A stretch of DNA of 64,000 nt, taken from positions 101,802,905-101,866,904 of the forward strand of contig OZ020269.1 of NCBI GenBank assembly GCA_963971225.1, in the 5' to 3' direction. This DNA is from Melieria omissa. Taxonomy: Eukaryota; Arthropoda; Insecta; Diptera; Ulidiidae. The notes under the pieces are model-generated. The model searched no databases. It worked only from the letters and a program-made list of their open reading frames with translations, and was not told the origin of the DNA. Every line of letters begins with the position of its first letter. Position 1 is the stretch's first letter. Made by a program: the position numbers and the translations under genes. This document shows, in pieces, positions 35,541-46,990 of this stretch.

Positions 35541-37803
35541 TTATAATAGATTCAAAACGTTTCTAAATAATTGACTAAATTTGTTTATAACAATTCTTAA
35601 AATCCTTGAATGATTCTCGTTAACTAAACTGTTGCTGGTATTGTGCTTTTGTTTTTTATTGTTGTTTATTATTTTTTTAAATTTGTTTTCATTTTTCACA
35701 AGCCAATTTTTATTGCCCGTGTGTGGTTTGCTTGAGCTCATTGCAACAATAAAGCAATAATCAACGCTTAAAGTAGCATTTGTGTTATCGTGCTTTGTGC
35801 TAAATTATAAAGTTGCAACATCAACCGATTGTGCGACAAACTTGTGCGTCATTTTATTGCTTTTATTAAGATTAAAAGCACTTGAGACATACAAATGCCC
35901 AGCGATAAGCGTTTAGCACAGTTTTGTGTTAATTTACACGCAACTAAACCAATTGAGAATTCTAGGTAAACTTGTTTGTGGTACAATGAACGTATGTATG
36001 TCTGTAGGAGATGTCAAATACAGTAAATTATGGCGTTGAATTTTTATTGCAGTCTTTCAGACACAATTTTTTGTGGTATTATATGATTTATTTATTTAAA
36101 AGTAAAATAAAGAATTAAACAAAATGATAACAAATATTTCATAGTTTAAAAATAACATATCTTTGCTTAGTAAAAATTTCAGACAAATCCTTTCTCGCAA
36201 TAAACGAATTATAAAAATGTAAACAAATATTTAAATGCCATGAAAAGGAATTTGTTGCTTACGTTTTCCTTTGATAACCTCACTTATAAAAATAAAAATA
36301 AATGCTGATTAGCTTAGACATTAAGTGTTGGGTTGAATTAACTTTAATGCTTGTTGTTGCCTTTGACATAAAGTTGTTTTCGTTATGGTTAGATGAATCC
36401 AGTTGGCGAACTAATTGAATTGTTTTGAACGAAGTCTTGTTTTTTAGGCAAACAAACAGAGCTTATCACAAAGCAACAGTAGCACGTTTAAACATTTGTG
36501 GTAACGTGCGAAAAGGTTGAAGGTTTAATAAAAATAAGATAAGGCCCTGACTTTCGCGAGCTTAAAGCATTGCACTGTGATTCGTTTCATAGACACAATT
36601 CAAAGAAAAAATTGTGTTAGAATTTAAGGATTTTGATGTCATTTGAAAGGTAAAACTCCAACTAAGGAAAAAATCTTATTATAATGTATTAGTTTGGGTG
36701 CAAAAGCTGCTCTTTATCAGAAGTTTTTTAAAAAAAAATTGTTGGTTTTTGTTTTCGATTTTCTAGTCTATTCAGTAAAAAAAAAATATTTAAGACATAT
36801 GATTAGCAAGAAATTGCTAACACTTCAAAATGACTTCTCTAAGTTCGTTTTGGGTTGTGCTTGAAAATAAAACCACTTTAATTATTCAGCGCAAAACGCA
36901 TTCAGAAACCAACCATCACTTTATTTACAAATCTACACTTGTTACTACTTTACACTACTACTATTGCATGTTTCCCCTTTTCTTGCTCGAATCAGAATCG
37001 TCCCTCTGCGCTGCACACTGCTGCCTTTTATACTTGTTTCGTTTATCACGCCAATGGTTCTTGCACATTCCATTACCCTTCGCGAACCCTCCCTGCCATA
37101 TCGGCATTATAGCATACCGGCCGTACTTCAAAGTGCATGCCTAAAAGTATGCTCGTAAAAGCATTAATGCATAGCACAGCAACAGAGTGCCTCATCGTTA
37201 CAATATCTAAAAAGTATGTGAAAATATATTCCTGAATTTTTGTGTATTTTAAAAAGTCCTTTTTACGATATCTTTCGATCTCAGAAAATATTTCAAAAGT
37301 GGTTTAGAAATCTATTTTTCGACAGAATATATTTTTTTCATCCTTGAAAGTATGCAATCAACATGTAAAATGAAAAGACCTGCACTGATGCAAAACATGG
37401 ATCCATTTTTATTCATTTTATTGCAAAACTAAAACGTCGTTATACAATTTCTGTTATTCCTTGTAATTAGCAATGTTGACATAACTGATTAAATGTAAAA
37501 TCTGACAAATCTAGCCAAAGCAATTGTTGGTATAGCTTACTTAAAATTATGAAAATTGCAAATTTAAGTCTCAGACAATGTGAAACTGCAAAGAGTTTAA
37601 GAAAAACAAAATGGAGACTTCAATTCAGCAGACCATGAATAACTAGCATACTAAAATTTTATTAAGAATAGACCACCTAATTTTGTCCCACTGGGCTTTG
37701 GTCCATAAAGAAGTGTCCTTAGTGATTGAATAGCAAAGCGGGACTTTCAACTCGAAAATGAGCAACAAAAGCAAAATTTATTATATTTGGATTGATTAAG
37801 TTT
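35541..37803. other. AT-rich CABLES intron, nothing recognised
   Basis: A frame at 36830-37144 has no domain. No transposon motif was recognised in this stretch. Confidence 0.45.
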
Positions 37804-37804
37804 A

Positions 37805-38285
37805 ACCCTTTCGGGACTACTGGGATAATACGTCCCAGCAAGTTTTTAATGCCTCTCAAAATAATTTTTCAAATCGTACGACCCACGTAAAATATTTTTT
37901 CGATTTCGGTGATCCCGGGTAAAAGGATGATTTCAGAATTTGTGAGCAGCCAATATAACTTTCTAACCCCAACCTTCATAGAATGAGAATACAGTGGTGT
38001 CTGGATATAGTGAACTAATTACTGCAAGGCCTTTTCAGTGTATTGAGGTTGTTCACTATATCAAGGTCAACATTTTTGTTCAAAAACTCGTTTTATTTGC
38101 TCAAAATACACTTTTTGTTTTTTGCTTTAAAAATTTGATCTTTATTTAGAGGCTCGATATCAAAATTTGGGTGTTCACTATATCGAGGTGTTCACTATAT
38201 ATGGGGTTCACTATACCCAGACACGACTATATTTCTTCTAAGAGTATTTCCGATTTCAAAATTAAACTCCGCCCAGAAAGGTTTC
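37805..38285. mobile_element. Possible old TTAA-type MITE that hosts the element at 37992
   Basis: TTAACCCTTTCGGGACTACT at 37803 resembles the TTAA-CCCTTTC terminus seen at 26261. A degraded counterpart, CCCAGAAAGGTTT, lies at about 38270. Between them sits a TA-flanked element. The right boundary is doubtful. Confidence 0.25.
37992..38229. mobile_element. 238-bp TA-flanked MITE with TTCACTATAT motifs
   Basis: The ends CAGTGGTGTCTGGATATAGT and (reversed) AGTCGTGTCTGGGTATAGTG are inverted copies, and TA flanks both sides (37990-37991 and 38230-38231). Four direct copies of TTCACTATA plus the inverted copy at the left end lie inside. Ends and target site suit a pogo/Tigger-like Tc1/mariner MITE. 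No coding capacity. Confidence 0.65.
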
Positions 38286-38289
38286 AACT

Positions 38290-39114
38290 ATTTATAACAT
38301 AAAAATCAAAACCATTCAAATCTCCTCTGTTTTTCGGAAAAAATTCCCCCGTGGTACTCAAATTACCCCCAATTTTGTGTATCATCTCTACATCGATTTG
38401 TCCATAGATACACCACGTTACAGCCCAATTAACTCTATAATCATTTTGAAAACAGTTTAGTTATCGTAACGAGGCTGGTTAATTAAATCACAAAGCAAAC
38501 AACAAATGTTTCTTACTCAAATGACAACAACAGCCACAAATACACATATCAAACTCTAATCCCACAAGGTGTACAAAGAAAGAGCAAAACAACCAGTGAC
38601 AGAGAGAAAGAGAGAGCACACAATACATTGGCTAAGGAGAAAATTTGTATGCGGTCATTGCACTTTTATAAAAAGTGGCACAAAAGAGGTCTGACACGAA
38701 TGCCAAAATTCACTACTTGCATTCGACCATTACATAAGCACGTTTTTAGGCCGTAGCCAATATCGATTTTTTTTTTTGTAATTTCAATATAATTTTAACT
38801 AAACTAACACTAAACACTAAAGCTGAACGTGTCATTAGGTCATTGCTGCGCGCCACAAACAATCGACTATGGCAAATGATATATTTAACACTTTCTCAAG
38901 TCGCACAAAGCGTAAGACAAAATGTATTTCATTTGCGCAAACGGGGAGGGTTTAAAAATAACTTTTAAGCTCTACTAATCGCCGTTTTGTATACACTAAC
39001 AAATTCCTGATCTTTACCACTATTACAACAGCAGTTTGTAGTGTTTTTGCACGAATATGGCTGCCACACATTGGATCGTAATCGATTTTTTAATACTTTT
39101 CATCAGTCTAAGGT
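38290..39114. other. CABLES intron, nothing recognised
   Basis: AT-rich, with a short GAGA-rich stretch at 38600-38620. No gene or element seen. Confidence 0.45.
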
Positions 39115-39310
39115 TCCTAGATTTGGTAAGCTGGTTGGGTGCCTAGTGACACCAGTGGCGAATTGATGTTAAAGTGATGGATGAGAACGTGGGTTCCTAG
39201 CGAAGTTCAACACCGACTTAACCAAGAGAAAAACAATGCCCCTAAGTGGGTTTCACACAGTCTTGAGAAAGTCGCACAGGAGCAAAGAAAGTTTATTTTA
39301 CACAATTTTT
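39115..39310 (-). mobile_element. Diverged 3' end of a non-LTR retrotransposon, second copy
   Basis: GGTAAGCTGGTTGGGTGCC ... GTTAAAGTGATGGATGAGAA ... GGGTTCCTAGCGAAGTTCA parallels 15493-15610 block by block. It carries the same short 3' segment as the 15.5-kb copy, more mutated. Confidence 0.6.
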
Positions 39311-39746
39311 ATTTTACATTAACTACTTTTATCCACATCGGTGCCCATTTATTTCGTTACATACTGTAGAACACTTGTACCCTGTAGTATTTGGTACCAA
39401 TCCCCCTATTACATTCTACTTCTAAAGCTCTTTTATTGCTCTGTCTCCCAACCATTCGTCTTGTCGGATCTGTCGTGTGGTTCAAGTACACTGGGCTACT
39501 GGACTTCGGAGCTGAACAAACTTACCCATCAGTGCTGATTTCAAGGTTAGGTATCTTTCTCTTTCTTTCTCTCAGGAATCTTATGGTTTTTTAGAATGAC
39601 ACTCAGACTTTTAACTATTCTTCATCTAAAGATCGACTTGGTACAATGAGTGTAATGCAGTTTTGTAGCTGACAATGCCATTCTAACACGATTCCTCACT
39701 TTTAACTTCATCTTCCAAATAATTTTTCTAATTATAACTTGAATTC

Positions 39747-40069
39747 TTCTTCTTCTTCTTCTTAACTGGCACGACAGCCCGATTACGAGACTAAGTCCTA
39801 GCTACCAGCAACCAACCGTGTTGTGCGTGCGAATGTTTTTACAAGGTTGGAAGGGACCTACAGTTTTATGCCGATTCCCAACGGCGAGTTGGGAGCTTTT
39901 TCATAAGCAATTTTACTCTCAGAGGTTTGCCATTTCCTGCTGAGAGGACAGCCGCCGAAAGAAAAATTGTTGTTTTTCTTTTTTTCGGTGTTAACGCAGT
40001 GGAGTATTGAACTCACGGAGTCTTGACTCGCGGCCACACGCACTACCCAGCTGAGCTACGGCTGCTGAC
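39747..40069 (-). mobile_element. tRNA-derived SINE, full length, 12-bp target duplication
   Basis: On the minus strand the head reads GCAGCCGTAGCTCAGCTGGG, with a pol III A box TAGCTCAGCTGG (40058-40047) and a B box-like GAGTTCAATACTCC (40014-40001) about 33 bases later, so it derives from a tRNA. The body carries GGTTTGCCATTTCCTGC and CCCAACTCGCC blocks, and the tail is (AAG)n. TAACTTGAATTC flanks both sides (39735-39746 and 40070-40081), the mark of L1/RTE-type reverse-transcribed insertion. Body 323 bp. It is transcribed, if at all, by RNA polymerase III and needs a partner LINE. Confidence 0.88.
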
Positions 40070-40081
40070 TAACTTGAATTC

Positions 40082-41700
40082 ACCTTCTCTTTTTTCATTA
40101 AAAATGGTCTAAGTACCCAACAGAAGTACACGGTAGGCTCAAGATCCTTTCTCGACCAAACTCGGTCCCTTCTAAGCGCCATCAGCTGATTTTTAGAGCC
40201 TTTATTTTTATTAATCTTGATGGCCCAAGTTTTTTAACAAAATTCAAATAAGATTATCACCTGAAATCCACACTGAAGTTTTCTACTTTTGGCATTGTAC
40301 ACAACTGTACTTTTTTAAACAAATACATAACATTTTGTATGTATAATTATTTAAAAAAATAATAGGAAAAATAATAGAAATACAGAAAAATAATAGAAAA
40401 AGAAATACTCAAGCAAAATGCTATACTTTTACTTGTATTTTTTGCATAAACAACTATTTGATATATAATAATAATAAATATATAATAAATTTAATACTCA
40501 ATAACAGGCCAACCTTAGCTTTTTTCTGCTTTTATCCCAAAAATCCTAATGAATTACTCTCAAAAGAAACAAACAAACAAGCCATCATTCATTGTGTTTC
40601 TTGCCTCAGGTACTCGGATTTTTTTCCCTCTACACTTTTTCAACGACCCTCAATGAAGCCATTTGACGCGCTGACACTACACTTCGCATTACTCTAAAAA
40701 ACTGAAGTGTTCTCCACATTTTGTTTTGACTTGTATATTTGTTTACGAAAAATCACCGAAAAGCATAAGTAGAGAAAATAGATTTTTTTCCGCTGTTTTC
40801 ACTCTTCAGTGCATTTACATGTGTTTGGTATTTTAGTTTTACACAAAAACAATTTCGTTTTTGTTTTTCTTTCTAATAGGATTGCGCTCCCTGAACGTTG
40901 AGGGGCGGTCGCTAGATTATTTTTATTTTTTAATTAATTTTGATTTTTTTTTTTAATTCTTTCCATTATTTATACACTGCGCTGGAGCGCTACAGCAGAA
41001 ATGTGTGATCATCAATACAAAAGCAATAAATTTAGACTTGTCTGTCCATTAATCTTCTGAAGCACATTGAAACTTTCAAAAAGAATTTAGAATGAAATTT
41101 GCTGCTATATGTCTTGTACTGAACACACTAAGAAGTAATTTGAATTTTGATCACTTTTTAATAAAATTAAAAATATATATATTTGTTAAAAATTTTAAAA
41201 AATTTTTAAGAATTCTTATTACTTATTTAAATTAATTGAAAAATTAAATTGAAAGATTTATTTTTTTCCTGGCAAGCTCACTTAGTCCGTATTTAAATGA
41301 ATTAGACTTAACTTATTAAAAATAAATTTAATTACTTCTTCTTGAATTTCGATCACTTTTGAATATAAATATTTTTAAGAATTCTTATTACTTATTTAAA
41401 TGAATTAAAAATTAATTGCAAATTTTTTTTTTTTCTCCTGGAAAGCACAATTGAGTACCAACAGATGACTCAATGTTAGTCAAAATCTTAAAATAACTCT
41501 TATTAACATTGGTTGGATTGGTTTGGAGTGACAACCTCTTGAAACAAAGAGATGAGTCGTTGTGATTCGGGCCAATATCCTCGCATACTGGGACATGAAA
41601 GTTTTGTTGTGGCCCTTAGATCATCTGGTGTTTGATTTGATCAAGCATTGAATCAGACCTTTCTACATATTTGTATGAGGTTCTCATCATTAAAAAACAT
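40082..41700. other. AT-rich CABLES intron, nothing recognised
   Basis: A local duplication is visible: AAGAATTCTTATTACTTATTTAAAT occurs near 41210 and 41380, each followed by an ATTAAATT-rich stretch and a TTTTTTxCCTGGxAAGC block. No gene. Confidence 0.45.
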
Positions 41701-41701
41701 G

Positions 41702-42300
41702 TTCTTCTTCTTGACTGGCATCGACAGCCCGATTACGAGACTAAAGGCTTGATTACACGTAACGAGTCGAGTGACGAGACATCAAAATGGTACTAGGCCG
41801 AAAGAATTGGGATAGCGAGCAAAAGCGACGAGTTGTTCAAACGTATTTCGACACGCGGCGAGTCAGTTCGGTTTTACAATGCACAAAATGAACTAAGCAA
41901 CTCGCGCAACTAAACTCAACCGAGCGAAAGTGGTGTGTGACGCATACCGCATGTCACGAGCGATTCCGCATGTGACGAGCGATTGCGCGAATCGCTGCGA
42001 AAAGAGAAAAATATAACGGTAAAGTAGTGGTCGCTCGGCCTAGCAAATGTGATTCTAGTGGCTCTCTCGCCACTTTCATCGGTCACTGACTCAATCAAGA
42101 ACTCGCCTTACCGTTTAGACGAAACGAGTACGCGTTCGAGTTGCTGTCTCCTCACTCTACTCGTTACGTGTAATCAAGCCTTTAGACGCCGCTTCCCGCA
42201 ACCACCCGTGTTGTGCGTGCGAATTTGTACACGGATGGATTTTATGCCGATTCTGACTCGCGAGTTGGGAGCTTTTTCATAGACAATTTTAGTCTTTCAG
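41702..42300 (-). mobile_element. Second, 5'-truncated SINE copy, split by a TIR element
   Basis: The outer parts (41702-41743 and 42183-42300) match the 3' half of the 39.7-kb SINE: an AAG tail, CCCGATTACGAGACTA, GTGTTGTGCGTGCGAAT, TTTATGCCGATTC and CGAGTTGGGAGCTTTTTCAT. The tRNA-related head is absent. About 158 bp of SINE remains once the insertion is removed. Confidence 0.8.
41744..42182. mobile_element. 439-bp TIR element (MITE) inserted in the SINE
   Basis: Inverted termini of about 38 bp with 3-4 mismatches start AAGGCTTGATTACACGTAAC on each strand. The target duplication is TA (41742-41743 and 42183-42184), and the intact 39.7-kb SINE shows that the insertion point is otherwise continuous. 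The inside is rich in CGAG/GCGA motifs and has no transposase frame. TA duplication suggests Tc1/mariner-type mobilisation; the family is not recognised. Confidence 0.75.
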
Positions 42301-43214
42301 ATTAAGGAACATAAGTAGGTCAGTTTATATGATCCTGTGTATCGTCTTTCTTACAGAATCTGCATATTTTGTTTTCATAGTTTGTATGGTTGTTCCAAAA
42401 AATTGATTTGCTAAGGTGGCAATAGAATCCTGAGACAGTTTTTATCTAAAAGTATGGATTATGGAAATTTTTTTATTTAATAAATCAACTTTAATGCGTT
42501 TGATATCATATTGGGAGGGCGTCACAAGGATTCTGGTACGAACCTAGCTTCCTCCCTACAGTCTTTATCTGAAAGCACAGTTACGATGTCTGGTATTTTA
42601 CTGACCAGGGACTGCAGTAGTTTTTCTTATTTTCCCTCAGGACAATAGCAACGACCGAAGTCGTTGTTTGATCTATGTTGATCAGCTTTCCGTTTCCCTT
42701 CTTGTTAACCAATGGCCTAGTTTATATGGCCATATTGCTGGTAAATTCTTTCCACTTCGAAATCTGCCATATGAGATTGAATTATTTGAGCTTGAAAGAT
42801 GTTGAAATAGTCGAACAAGCGAACTATGTTCTCGTAAGACTTGGCAAAATAGTTTAGAGAAGTTTAGAATACATACACAACAACCAATCCTTTTGTCTAA
42901 CTTGAAACCGTCTTTGTAGATTTGAGTGTAGATCACTAAATAATACACACATAATACCACAACCAAATCTATTATCAAACCTGAAACCGTCTGTGAAGAT
43001 GTCAATTGCGTTTTCATTTGTTGATACCTTATTTTTGAATCATTTCTTTCTGCTGAAGATTTGGGTAGTTATTGTTAATAATCTGGAAAACTTTTTGTTC
43101 AAATTTAATAGTAATTTTTTTATTGTATTTTGGATTTCTAAATGATTTCAATCACTAACTTTCTTAATTGATCCAACAACCACTTAGCGGTTTTGGTAAA
43201 ATAAAAAAAGAGCG
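42301..43214. other. CABLES intron, possible unassigned transposon relic
   Basis: The texture (for example GGGAGGGCGTCACAAGGATTC and the 111-codon minus frame 42682-43017) differs from its AT-rich neighbours and may be old element DNA. GATCACTAAATAATACACACA/ACCAAATC blocks near 42890-42990 are partly duplicated. No family was recognised. Confidence 0.3.
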
Positions 43215-43217
43215 CTA

Positions 43218-43613
43218 TCAGGTTATGATCTGTGCTAACTGGTTGGAAATCCCCGGCACCGACGGGTACTCTGGCACTTGGTCCTTCCACCGCAGATGAA
43301 TCCGTCCATTTAAAGGTATCGTTTCATACACCCGCCTCGTCTGAGGATCTTCAGGCATGCGGACAACATGGCCAAGGCAGCGTAACCGTTTTATTTTGAT
43401 GCGATTGACTATGTCCATGTCTCCATGAGCTAAAGGAGAATAGCTTATGAAACTTGCTGCTTCATCGAAGTGGACCCAAGATCGTGCAGAGTATCTTTTT
43501 CTTGAACGTCCTCTAATCACTTTCATCGGTCGCCTACCAAGTCCAAGATTCTGCTCATAGAAGAATACACGAATGATAGGTGCCTTGAGAGGGCGGCGTG
43601 TGATTTCAATCAA
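43218..43613 (-). mobile_element. RTE-type non-LTR retrotransposon 3' fragment
   Basis: The minus frame reads IVNRIKIKRLRCLGHVVRMP, EDPQTRRVYETIPLNGR and LRWKDQV, the region after the reverse transcriptase core (IkiqRLRWLGHvvRM...grRpRLRWkDqV) of common fly non-LTR elements. It is 5'-truncated. Confidence 0.8.
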
Positions 43614-45340
43614 AAGTCAAAATAATTAAAATACGATGCACAAATAAGCATCATTTGGCTGTACGGTGTAAATAAGTCAATCAAGACCGATTGAAATACT
43701 CCTACTTGTTGTTGTTGTTGCGTATAATAACCAACCTTCACTTGTGCAGGCATATTGATAAGTGTCGTATTGTTGTTGCCTATTTTTTTTTGCTGCCCAT
43801 TACTTTGATAGAGTGGTTGAATATTTTTTTCTTTCCTTTTGCTTGCAGACTATTTTGAATTTATACAATTTTTGCTTTTATCTAAGATTTTTGTTTTTGC
43901 TGACCTATTATTAGATACACAAAAATTTCTGCAATATGAATTCGATGTGGTTGTATATAGTTTTAAATATTAATAAATATTGTATTATTCACATTAAATA
44001 GCTCTACGATTGGAAAAATTAAAGTAAAAAAAACTACACGCAAAAGACATGGTTCTTGTTTATTTATCGAATCGTGTGCCACCTTTTTGGCGTTGATTTT
44101 TAATTAGGAAATTATTCTCTCAGTGCGATATTTTGTTGCCATCAAAGACCATTTGAATTTGTTTGAATGATGCAATCGCGCTTGAAATGACAACACTCAA
44201 TCAGTGTGCAGATTGTTGTGATTTATAGTATAGAATTCATTTCAAGAATATTATTTTTCTGCTTCTAATATTATTTATCTTCTTTCGGTATCAACATTTT
44301 TTGAATCATGTGTAGAACTCTTATCCGCTTCTTTACTGCGGTCTTTAATCATGAGATCTTCACTCTACCATAGCATCAAGAGGCATGAATCTATATTCTT
44401 AAGAGAGATCTCCAATAAACGTTTAAGAATTCAAAACCATGTTCGCTTTAAAGTCCCTTAATGTGAAAGTTCTTACATAACATATCTCTATCTTACATAA
44501 CGTAGTAATGTGTACACATTTCAGTGCAAAAAATTTGCCAAAAAATATGAAATATTTCATTTTTCATTACTAAAAATGTAATCTGTCTCCTCCGCTGTCA
44601 ACTCACAACCACCAGCCGCATTACTACGCCCCCCATTATCAATTAGCCTACAGTGTTGAAATATTTACAGCGACGTAAACAAATAAACACGTGAACAAAC
44701 AACTGATACGGATTCACAACAAGTCCAAAGCATGGCGACGCATACAAACTATTCGCCTTGCAGCAATTCGGTGAAAATTGAAATAAATTGTACTCAAATG
44801 AAAATACACTTTTACTGGTCCTCGACGCTTGTTTGCCGAACAAATAATTGTATAGATTACAACAAAAACAACAGCTATTGAGCTATTGAATGCAATCAAA
44901 CACAAGTCACAGCAATGAATGCCTATTGAGAAGAAAATAATTTATTATTGTATTGCAAAACATTGCTGCAGTTCGATTGTTTTTAGTTGTCTATTTTTAA
45001 CAAAGCTATTTACAACAATTCAATTCAATTAAAAAAACAATTACTTCCATTATACAAGCCATGCTCTCACTTTGAAACGTTAATTTTGTCCATTTTGTTA
45101 TGGAATCTATGAAAAAATATTAAATTGTTTGTATGGTTTTGTGGCAATTAACTTGGCACCCCACCAACAAAGTGGTAATTTTTTAAATTATAAGTTGTGA
45201 CAAATTTGTATTTATTGCATGATTAACGTTCGTTTGGTGTTGCTCAACACTTTTTAGCGGGCCCTGACTCAGCGGCATGTTGGAGCGATTTTCGTCAGGG
45301 GTCGTGCTTGATCACTCGGATGATCTTTTCGGGCAGTTTT
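43614..45340. other. AT-rich CABLES intron, nothing recognised
   Basis: There is a GTTGTTGTTGTTG run at 43707-43719 and a CAATT run near 45020. 44640-44900 has overlapping minus-strand frames without domains. Confidence 0.45.
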
Positions 45341-45344
45341 ATGA

Positions 45345-46990
45345 TCATGTGTAGAGATGTAGGCATCTACTTCTACGATCAAAGTGATGTTTGTGCAAGG
45401 AATTGGTTGCTACACGGTAGGAATCGCTCACGATCGAGAAATTGCAAATACTAAATTCCTAATCACGTTGATGATCGTGAAAAAAACTGTGTTGTTAAGG
45501 ATCATAACAGTGTCTAAACCATTTAGAATAAGTCGCACACCAACATGATCATAGGAGTTAAAAACAAAAAAAAACTAAAAATTAATTAATTGAAAAAGTA
45601 AAAAATTTGGTATGAATCACACACGATCACTGCCCACGATCGTGAAAACATGAGTGCCAAATTTTGAATTTTGAAGTTGATCGTACAAGAAACTGGTCGA
45701 TTAAATATCGTAACAGTGTCTTAAAAAGTAAGTATGAATCACACACGATCACATCCTACGATCGTTACAACATAAATTCCAAAATTCGAATCTTAAAAAT
45801 GATCGTACAAGGAACTGGTTGATTAAAGATCGTAACAGCGTCTTTAAACTAAGGTATGGATCACACACGATCACAGCCTACGATCGTGAAACTTAAGTAC
45901 CAAATTTATAACCTTAAAGATGATAGTGCAAGGAACTGGTTGATTAAAGATCGTAAAAGTGTCTTAAAAATTAGCTATGAATCACACACGAGCACAGCCC
46001 ACGATCGTGAAAATACAAATAACAAAATTAGAATCTTGAAGATGATCGTGCAAGGAACTGGTTGATTGAAGATCGTAACAGTCTCTTAAAAATTTGGTAT
46101 GAATCGCACATGATCACAGCCCACGATCGTGAAAACTTAAGAACTGGTTGATTAAAGATCGTAACAGCGTCTTTAAACTCAGGTATGCATCACACACGAT
46201 CACAGCCCACGATCGTGAAAATACAAATAAAAAAATTAGAATCTTTAAGATGATCGTGCAAGGAACTGGTTGAGTAGAGATCGTAACAGTGTCTTAAGAA
46301 TGAGGTATGAATCGCAAGAGGTCACAGCAGACTATCGTGAAAATAAAAATACCAAATTTCGAATCTTGAAGATGTTCGTGCAAGAAACTGGTTGATTGAA
46401 GATCGTAACAGTGCCTTAAAAATCAGGATGACAGCACACAATCATGAAAATACAAACCCTTAATCCCCGATCACGTTGATAATGGTACAAGGAACTGATT
46501 GATAAAAGATCGTAGCAGTGTCTTACAAAGTTGTCCTGAATCACTCACGATCGTAAAAATAGAAACACTAAATCGCCGATCACGTTGACAATGGTACAAG
46601 GAATTGGTTAGTAGAGGCCCCTAACAGTGTCTAAAAAAATAAACACACGATCGCAGCCCACGATGGTGAAAATAAAAATAACGAATTTCGAATCTTGAAG
46701 ATGATCGTGCAAGCAACTGGTTGATTAAAGATCGTAACAGTGTCATAAAAATTTAGTATGAATCGCACATGATCGCGAAAATGCAAATACTCGATCACCT
46801 TAATGATCGTACAAGGAACTGATTCATGAAAGATCGTAACAGCGTTGAAATTGGAACGGAAACGCACACAATCAAAATCGTGTCAAGAAGTGGTTGGTGC
46901 ACAATAATAATCAATTCCACACAAACAGCAACAACATCGATCACCATAAGGATCGTAAAAAGAGCTGTTTGGTGCACGTCCAAAAATATG
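45345..46990. repeat. GATC-rich minisatellite, ~13 copies of a ~120-bp unit
   Basis: Each unit contains ATGAATCACACACGATCACA, GCCCACGATCGTGAAAATAC, a TTCGAATCTTGAAGATGATC block, GTGCAAGGAACTGGTTGATT and AAAGATCGTAACAGTGTCTT. The core CACGATCGTG is a perfect 10-bp palindrome, intact at 45635, 46000, 46122 and 46208 and diverged elsewhere. One unit (46131-46208) has an internal deletion of about 40 bp. Outer units are more diverged than inner ones. Confidence 0.92.

Noticed and set aside
40001..40060. tRNA gene on the minus strand
   Set aside because: A and B boxes are present, but the sequence continues into a SINE body and tail with target duplications and does not close into a cloverleaf acceptor stem.
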